DNA of 64,000 nucleotides from Candidatus Baldrarchaeota archaeon (GTDB taxonomy: Archaea; Asgardarchaeota; Baldrarchaeia; Baldrarchaeales; DXJG01): positions 1-64,000 of the forward strand of contig DXJG01000009.1 of assembly GCA_019056805.1 (NCBI GenBank), written 5' to 3'. The notes beneath the pieces were generated by a model. It was given only the letters and a program-made list of their open reading frames with translations. It did no database searches and was not told the origin of the DNA. Made by a program: the position numbers and the translations under genes. Positions 59,918 through 64,000 of the stretch are shown here, in pieces. The first letter of the stretch is position 1. Every line of letters begins with the position of its first letter.

Positions 59918-60334
59918 TTGGCGGAGAAATATGACTATGAAAAGCTATTAGAAGAAGCTTATGCTCAATTACCAAAGGAAATATTTGAAAGTAGACGTTT
60001 TGAAATACCAAAAACCATCAGTTTTATAGAAGGAAAGAAAACAGTTGTTCAGAATTTTAAAGAGATAGCTGACATACTAAATAGAGATGTCAAGCACATC
60101 TTAAAGTTCTTTCTTAGAGAATTAGCAACAGCAGGTGAAATTGAAGGTACTAGGGCAGTGTTTAAAGGACAATTCTCAAATTACGTATTAAACGACATTG
60201 TTAAAAGATACGCTAATCTATATGTTATCTGTCCAGAATGTAAAAAGCCAGACACAAAGATTGTTAGAGAAGGAAGATTCCTGTTCCTTGTTTGTGAAGC
60301 TTGTGGCGCAAAAACTCCAATTAAACCGCTCTAG
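59918..60334 (+). CDS. Translation initiation factor aIF2 subunit beta
   Basis: Binds aIF2-gamma in the initiator-tRNA ternary complex. RFEIPKTISFIEGKKTVVQNF is the conserved block, and the C-terminal zinc ribbon has CPECKKPDT and CEACGAKT. Length 138 is normal. TTG 59918 is chosen, GGAG being 9 nt upstream; TTG 59903 is alternative. It starts 4 bp after the RPA stop. Confidence 0.95.
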   Translation: MAEKYDYEKLLEEAYAQLPKEIFESRRFEIPKTISFIEGKKTVVQNFKEIADILNRDVKHILKFFLRELATAGEIEGTRAVFKGQFSNYVLNDIVKRYANLYVICPECKKPDTKIVREGRFLFLVCEACGAKTPIKPL

Positions 60335-60357
60335 TCCCTTTAATGTTGGTGCAAAGA

Positions 60358-60657
60358 ATGCGTGTCTACCTGAAAGTAAGGCGGGTTCAGAAAGAAATTG
60401 TTGTAGCTGTATGTGACGAAGAACTATTAGGTAAGAAGTTTCAAGAAGGAGAATTAAGATTACATGTTAAAGAAGATTTTTACGGAGGAAAACTAGTTTC
60501 AATAAAGGAAGGCATTGATGCTATTAAAGAGTCAACCATAGCAAATATAGTTGGTAAAAATATTATTCAAAAATTGATTGAAGAGGGTTTGATAATCGAA
60601 GAGGCTGTTATAAAAATTGCCGGGATTCCTCATGTGCAAATAATCAAAATGATATAA
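60358..60657 (+). CDS. DUF424-family protein
   Basis: About 99 residues, with MRVYLKVRRVQKEIVVAVCD at the start, ELLGKKFQEGELRLHVKEDFY, and an end like EAVIKIAGIPHVQIIKM. It is the usual archaeal neighbour of aIF2-beta. It was proposed to bind RNA, but its function is unknown. ATG 60358 behind GGTG is preferred over ATG 60343. Confidence 0.88.
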   Translation: MRVYLKVRRVQKEIVVAVCDEELLGKKFQEGELRLHVKEDFYGGKLVSIKEGIDAIKESTIANIVGKNIIQKLIEEGLIIEEAVIKIAGIPHVQIIKMI

Positions 60658-60719
60658 ATTTCCAACTGTTTTCTTCTTTTGATGCTATAATAACTCATTA
60701 TATATTTTGGGGAGAAAAT

Positions 60720-61838
60720 ATGTCAAAAAATCAAAAAAAGCTATTTTGTATAGAATGTGGTAAGAGTCTTGAAAAAGATGAAATAATTAATGGGCTATGT
60801 ATTGATTGTTATCGCAAATTTTACTCTCTTTTTGATGTAAAAGATACAGATATCGATATTTGTCGTAGATGTTTTTCCTTCAGACATCGTAATAAATGGA
60901 TAACGGTTAAAACTTCGGATCTAACAGAGGTTGTACAGCAAATATTAAAAGTAAAATCATCATTTCTCACCGAAAAGCATGGAAAAGTTGAGATATCTTT
61001 TGAAAATATAGAATTCGAAAGGAAGAGTGTAGAAGATACGATTACAGCCGTGGTTAGAGTTGTAGGAATAGGAAAACCGATCCCCAAAGTTCCTGTATAC
61101 AAAGAAGTGAAAAATCTTAAATTGAACTTACATTTTACATTATGTCAAAAATGTGCACAATTTACCCGAGAATATTTTGAAGCGATTATTCAACTCAGAG
61201 GAGAGCCAGAACACGTTGATGAAGCTTTAAATATAACACTGAATATCATTGATAACATTTTTAACAAAAGGAAGATGGATGAAAAAGCATTTGTAACAAA
61301 AATCAAAAAGACTAGAGGCGGAATAGATATTTATTTCGGATCTAACAGAATTGCACGTATGGTTGCTTATCAATTACGTGATGAATTAGGAGCAAAAATC
61401 ATAGAAACTAGAAAAATAGTTAGTAAGGATAGACAAACAAGTAAAAATGTTTATAAACAAACATTTTCTGTCAGACTTTTACCTTTTAAAAAGGGAGATA
61501 TACTTGAAATTAATGAAACTGCTTTTCTTGTTTTGGACGATATTCCTTCTAGGGGGAAACTAAGATCATTTAACATTATATCGGGTAAAGAAGAAAATAT
61601 TCCAGTTAAAAATCTTTGGAAAGAGGATATCAAAATTCTTGCACGAGAAAACATTGAAAAATTCATGGTTGCTTCCGTCTCTAAAAATTACGTAACACTT
61701 ATGAATTTACGGGACTATTCTCCCTTAGAGATTAGTAAAGATGATATTCCATTCAAAATTAGTGAAGGAGAAGAAGTAGAAGCCATAAAAATCAAGGGAA
61801 AACTTTATCTACTCCCTAAAGTAATGAAAAAGAAGTAA
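60720..61838 (+). CDS. NMD3-like protein (ribosome export/large-subunit factor)
   Basis: The archaeal counterpart of the eukaryotic large-subunit export adaptor NMD3. Zinc-binding pairs are CIECGKSLEKDEIINGLCID and CRRCFSFRH near the start and CQKCAQFT later. The rest is a OB/SH3-like chain ending in a basic tail. Length 372 is normal. ATG 60720 has GGGGAGA upstream. It lies in the translation/ribosome operon. Confidence 0.92.
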   Translation: MSKNQKKLFCIECGKSLEKDEIINGLCIDCYRKFYSLFDVKDTDIDICRRCFSFRHRNKWITVKTSDLTEVVQQILKVKSSFLTEKHGKVEISFENIEFERKSVEDTITAVVRVVGIGKPIPKVPVYKEVKNLKLNLHFTLCQKCAQFTREYFEAIIQLRGEPEHVDEALNITLNIIDNIFNKRKMDEKAFVTKIKKTRGGIDIYFGSNRIARMVAYQLRDELGAKIIETRKIVSKDRQTSKNVYKQTFSVRLLPFKKGDILEINETAFLVLDDIPSRGKLRSFNIISGKEENIPVKNLWKEDIKILARENIEKFMVASVSKNYVTLMNLRDYSPLEISKDDIPFKISEGEEVEAIKIKGKLYLLPKVMKKK

Positions 61839-61863
61839 TATAGTACTTAGAAGAGGGATAAAA

Positions 61864-62172
61864 ATGCCCAAAAGAAAAAGAATAGAGGAACCAACCGAAG
61901 TTAGAGAAGTACCATTACCTGGGCCTGGAGAAGTTCTTGGAGTTGTTCTTCAAATGCTAGGCGGAGACAAGGTCAGAGTAAAATGTGTTGATGGATATAC
62001 CAGATTATGTAGAATACCAGGAAGAATGCGCAAAAGAATATGGATAAAAGAAGGTGATATCGTAGTTGTTGCACCTTGGGACTGGCAATTTGAGACAAAG
62101 GGCGACATTACATGGAGATATACAAAAGCACAAGCGAGGTGGTTAGAAGAAAAAGGCTTACTCAAATTTTAA
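61864..62172 (+). CDS. Translation initiation factor aIF1A
   Basis: Small OB-fold factor (102 residues) in the A-site of the small subunit. It has EVLGVVLQMLGGDKVRVKCV, TRLCRIPGRMRKRIWIKEGD and VVAPWDWQ, as in all aIF1A. ATG 61864 follows GAGGGAT. Next gene starts within 20 bp. Confidence 0.96.
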   Translation: MPKRKRIEEPTEVREVPLPGPGEVLGVVLQMLGGDKVRVKCVDGYTRLCRIPGRMRKRIWIKEGDIVVVAPWDWQFETKGDITWRYTKAQARWLEEKGLLKF

Positions 62173-62187
62173 ACGGTGAGGATTATT

Positions 62188-62964
62188 TTGGATGATTATG
62201 AAAAAAGAATGAGAAAATTAGAAAAGAAACTAAGCCGTAGAGAAAAAAGAATTAAAGGTGTTGAAGATTTAAAAATTTCTGAAGGAGTTTTTGATAAAGA
62301 CACTCTTTTCACACTCTACTGGTTCGTTAATAAAGGAATATTTGAAGTTCTTTACGGTATTGTAAGTACCGGTAAAGAAGCTAACGTTTACTGGGCCAAA
62401 GATGAAAAAGGCAGAGAATACGCTGTAAAAATATACAGAGCTGCAACATCTGATTTTAAGAAGACTATGCAAATCTATATTCACGGTGATCCACGGTTTA
62501 AACATGTAAAGAGGACTATGCGGGCTTTAATTGTAGCTTGGGCTGAAAAAGAATACAAAAATTTAAGAAGAGCCTATGAAGCAGGTGTTAGAGTTCCCAA
62601 GCCCATAGCTGTCCGTAAAAATGTGCTTGTTATGGAGTTTATCGGCAAGGACGGTGTTCCAGCACCGATTATGAGAGAAAGTCCACCCGAGGATCCTGAA
62701 AAAATATTTAACATTCTCCTAGATTACGTCAAAAAACTGTATAAGTTTGCAAACCTGGTACATGGAGATTTAAGTGAATATAATGTTCTTTTATGGGACG
62801 AGAATCCCGTATTAATTGATATGGCTCAATCTGTTGTTTTAAATCATCCACTCTCTCAAGAATTCTTAATGAGAGATCTTAAAAACCTTTTAAAATATTT
62901 TAGAAATTTAGGCGTAGACGTACCGACATTAGAAGAAGCTTTCAAGTACGTTACGGGGGGATAA
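62188..62964 (+). CDS. Rio1-type atypical protein kinase/ATPase
   Basis: Small-subunit maturation kinase. STGKEANVYWAKDEKG is the P-loop, YAVKIYRAAT holds the Lys, HGDLSEYNVLLWDENPVLI is the catalytic loop and IDMAQSVVL the metal motif. Length 258 is normal. TTG 62188 is chosen since GGTGAGG is 6 nt upstream. It precedes the Dim2-like gene by 3 bp. Confidence 0.95.
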   Translation: MDDYEKRMRKLEKKLSRREKRIKGVEDLKISEGVFDKDTLFTLYWFVNKGIFEVLYGIVSTGKEANVYWAKDEKGREYAVKIYRAATSDFKKTMQIYIHGDPRFKHVKRTMRALIVAWAEKEYKNLRRAYEAGVRVPKPIAVRKNVLVMEFIGKDGVPAPIMRESPPEDPEKIFNILLDYVKKLYKFANLVHGDLSEYNVLLWDENPVLIDMAQSVVLNHPLSQEFLMRDLKNLLKYFRNLGVDVPTLEEAFKYVTGG

Positions 62965-62967
62965 ACA

Positions 62968-63540
62968 GTGATAAACAAAGAGTTCGTGAAAGTTCCAAGG
63001 GAAAGAATAGCTGTAGTCATAGGTAGACGCGGTGAAGTAAAAAGATACATAGAAAAAGAGACAAAAACAAAAATTACCGTAGATAGCAAAACTGGAGAGA
63101 TTATAATAGAGAGCACTCCAAAAACTGAGGATCCTCTTGCCGTTTGGAAAGCAAGAGATGTAATTTTAGCGATTGGAAGAGGTTTCAGTCCTGAAAGAGC
63201 AAAAAGACTTCTGAAAGATGATCAATTAATCGAAATAATCGACATCTCACAGTTCACTGGAAGATCTAAAAACTCTTTAAGAAGAGTAAAGGGAAGAATT
63301 ATTGGAGAACATGGAAAAACCAGAAAAATCATCGAAGAAATTACAGGTGTAAGCTTATCCATATATGGACGAACTGTTACCTTAATAGGAGATTATGAAT
63401 GGGTTAGAATCGCCAAAAAAGCAATACTAATGCTTATAGAAGGAGCTCCACACGGTACCGTATACAAATTCTTATCAAGGAAAAAGAGAGAATATAAAAG
63501 AGAAAAATTTTCCATACTAAAACCTGCGGAAGCTCCCTGA
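62968..63540 (+). CDS. Dim2/Pno1-like KH-domain protein
   Basis: Two KH-like domains; the second has RIIGEHGKTRKIIEEITGVS, and the first VIGRRGEVKRYIEKE. Partner of Rio1 in small-subunit maturation in eukaryotes and probably archaea. GTG 62968 has GGGGGG upstream. Length 190 is normal. Convergent with the topoisomerase gene. Confidence 0.93.
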   Translation: MINKEFVKVPRERIAVVIGRRGEVKRYIEKETKTKITVDSKTGEIIIESTPKTEDPLAVWKARDVILAIGRGFSPERAKRLLKDDQLIEIIDISQFTGRSKNSLRRVKGRIIGEHGKTRKIIEEITGVSLSIYGRTVTLIGDYEWVRIAKKAILMLIEGAPHGTVYKFLSRKKREYKREKFSILKPAEAP

Positions 63541-63579
63541 CAAAACGATTTAACACCTACCCTAGACTATATAGATAAA

Positions 63580-64000
63580 TTATATCCAGTCTCCTGTTTC
63601 TATTTTTATTGGTAAATAATGGTCGGTTAAATATTTGAAACCGTGACTTGCCAATGCCTGTATCTCCGCTTTCTCTTTTCTATAAAGCATTAATTTAAGA
63701 TCCTCAACCCACTTCTTATTTCTTTGAACAAACGGTTCTTTAAGCAGTTGTTCAGTCCTTTCTATGTCCGCCTTTGTCATAGGTAAACGAACCTCCTTCG
63801 GAATGTTAAACTCGTCAAGGTCTTTACTTAAAACCCCTAACAACTTGATCTCTGGAGTTGCGAGGAAGGGGCTTTCATAACTAAGCTTCTTACTACCTCT
63901 TAAATAAACAGAGAAAATATAATGTCCATAAGGATCACTATCTACAAGTGCAAAAGCAGGAATTTTAAGTTCTTTTACAAGTTTCCTTAGAAACGCTCTA
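63580..64000 (-). CDS. top6A: DNA topoisomerase VI subunit A, C-terminal part
   Basis: The window holds the final 139 residues, open to the edge. FALVDSDPYGHYIFSVY is the Toprim metal motif, then GVLSKDLDEFNIPKEVRLPM, and a helical tail to IKIETGDWI. This is Spo11-like type IIB topoisomerase subunit A. The N-terminal half with the catalytic Tyr is outside. Confidence 0.95.
   Translation of the reverse strand, partial: RAFLRKLVKELKIPAFALVDSDPYGHYIFSVYLRGSKKLSYESPFLATPEIKLLGVLSKDLDEFNIPKEVRLPMTKADIERTEQLLKEPFVQRNKKWVEDLKLMLYRKEKAEIQALASHGFKYLTDHYLPIKIETGDWI

Overview
This is an AT-rich, densely packed archaeal chromosome segment. The archaeal assignment rests on Alba, PolB, FEN1, RPA, Topo VI subunit A, aIF1A, aIF2-beta, aEF1B, NMD3, Rio1, a VAT/CDC48 ATPase, a CTP-dependent riboflavin kinase and Pth2. 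Start codons are often TTG or GTG and sit behind GGAGG/GGTGA ribosome sites. tRNA stems are very GC-rich although the genome is AT-rich, which suggests a thermophile. Several genes point to an Asgard or deep TACK lineage: a ribophorin I-like membrane protein, ribosomal proteins L38e and L40e, a Vps29-like phosphoesterase, a presenilin-like protease, and a PolB whose tail resembles the PolD large subunit. The exact lineage is an inference.

Layout. 1-5 kb: tail of a radical-SAM activase, a decayed PIN gene, divergent short HdrA and HdrCB, and a tRNA methylthiotransferase. 5-13 kb: intein-containing PolB and both glycine decarboxylase subunits. 13-20 kb: ribophorin I-like protein, tRNA-Gln, phosphoesterase, MutS-like ATPase, SAM hydrolase, Ogt and a TrmB regulator. 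20-29 kb: RtcA, Nog1, MJ1316-type protein, radical SAM/B12, translin, endonuclease V, RibK and RibL (convergent), PAC2, PRC-barrel and presenilin-like protease. 29-35 kb: L38e, tRNA-Val, L40e (a 53-codon gene), SucCD with a linked Lrp regulator, Alba, KH protein and AspRS. 35-40 kb: tungstate/molybdate transporter TupABC with a 24-bp perfect palindrome in its leader and a divergent ModE plus Mop protein, then TruD and Pth2. 40-48 kb: VAT, aEF1B, geranylgeranyl reductase, ferredoxin-type proteins and FEN1. 48-55 kb: interrupted pcm, an OGG/EndoIII-type glycosylase, DUF371, Trm5, an orphan membrane protein and two tandem-GNAT proteins. 55-64 kb: tRNA-Lys, the SAH/MTA salvage trio, and a collinear replication/translation/ribosome-biogenesis island (RPA, aIF2-beta, DUF424, NMD3, aIF1A, Rio1, Dim2-like KH) facing Top6A.

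The most striking observation is that pcm (protein L-isoaspartyl methyltransferase) is broken by a 31-nt segment. That segment folds into a bulge-helix-bulge: two ACA bulges around a 4-bp CGCC/GGCG helix, capped by an 8-bp hairpin. Excising it at the bulges restores the conserved ISAPHMVAIM stretch exactly and in frame. This looks like a protein-coding pre-mRNA intron spliced by the tRNA splicing endonuclease. All three tRNA genes in the window are also interrupted. Two of them carry introns in the D-loop, and tRNA-Lys carries two introns. No CRISPR array, insertion sequence, rRNA or replication origin was recognised.
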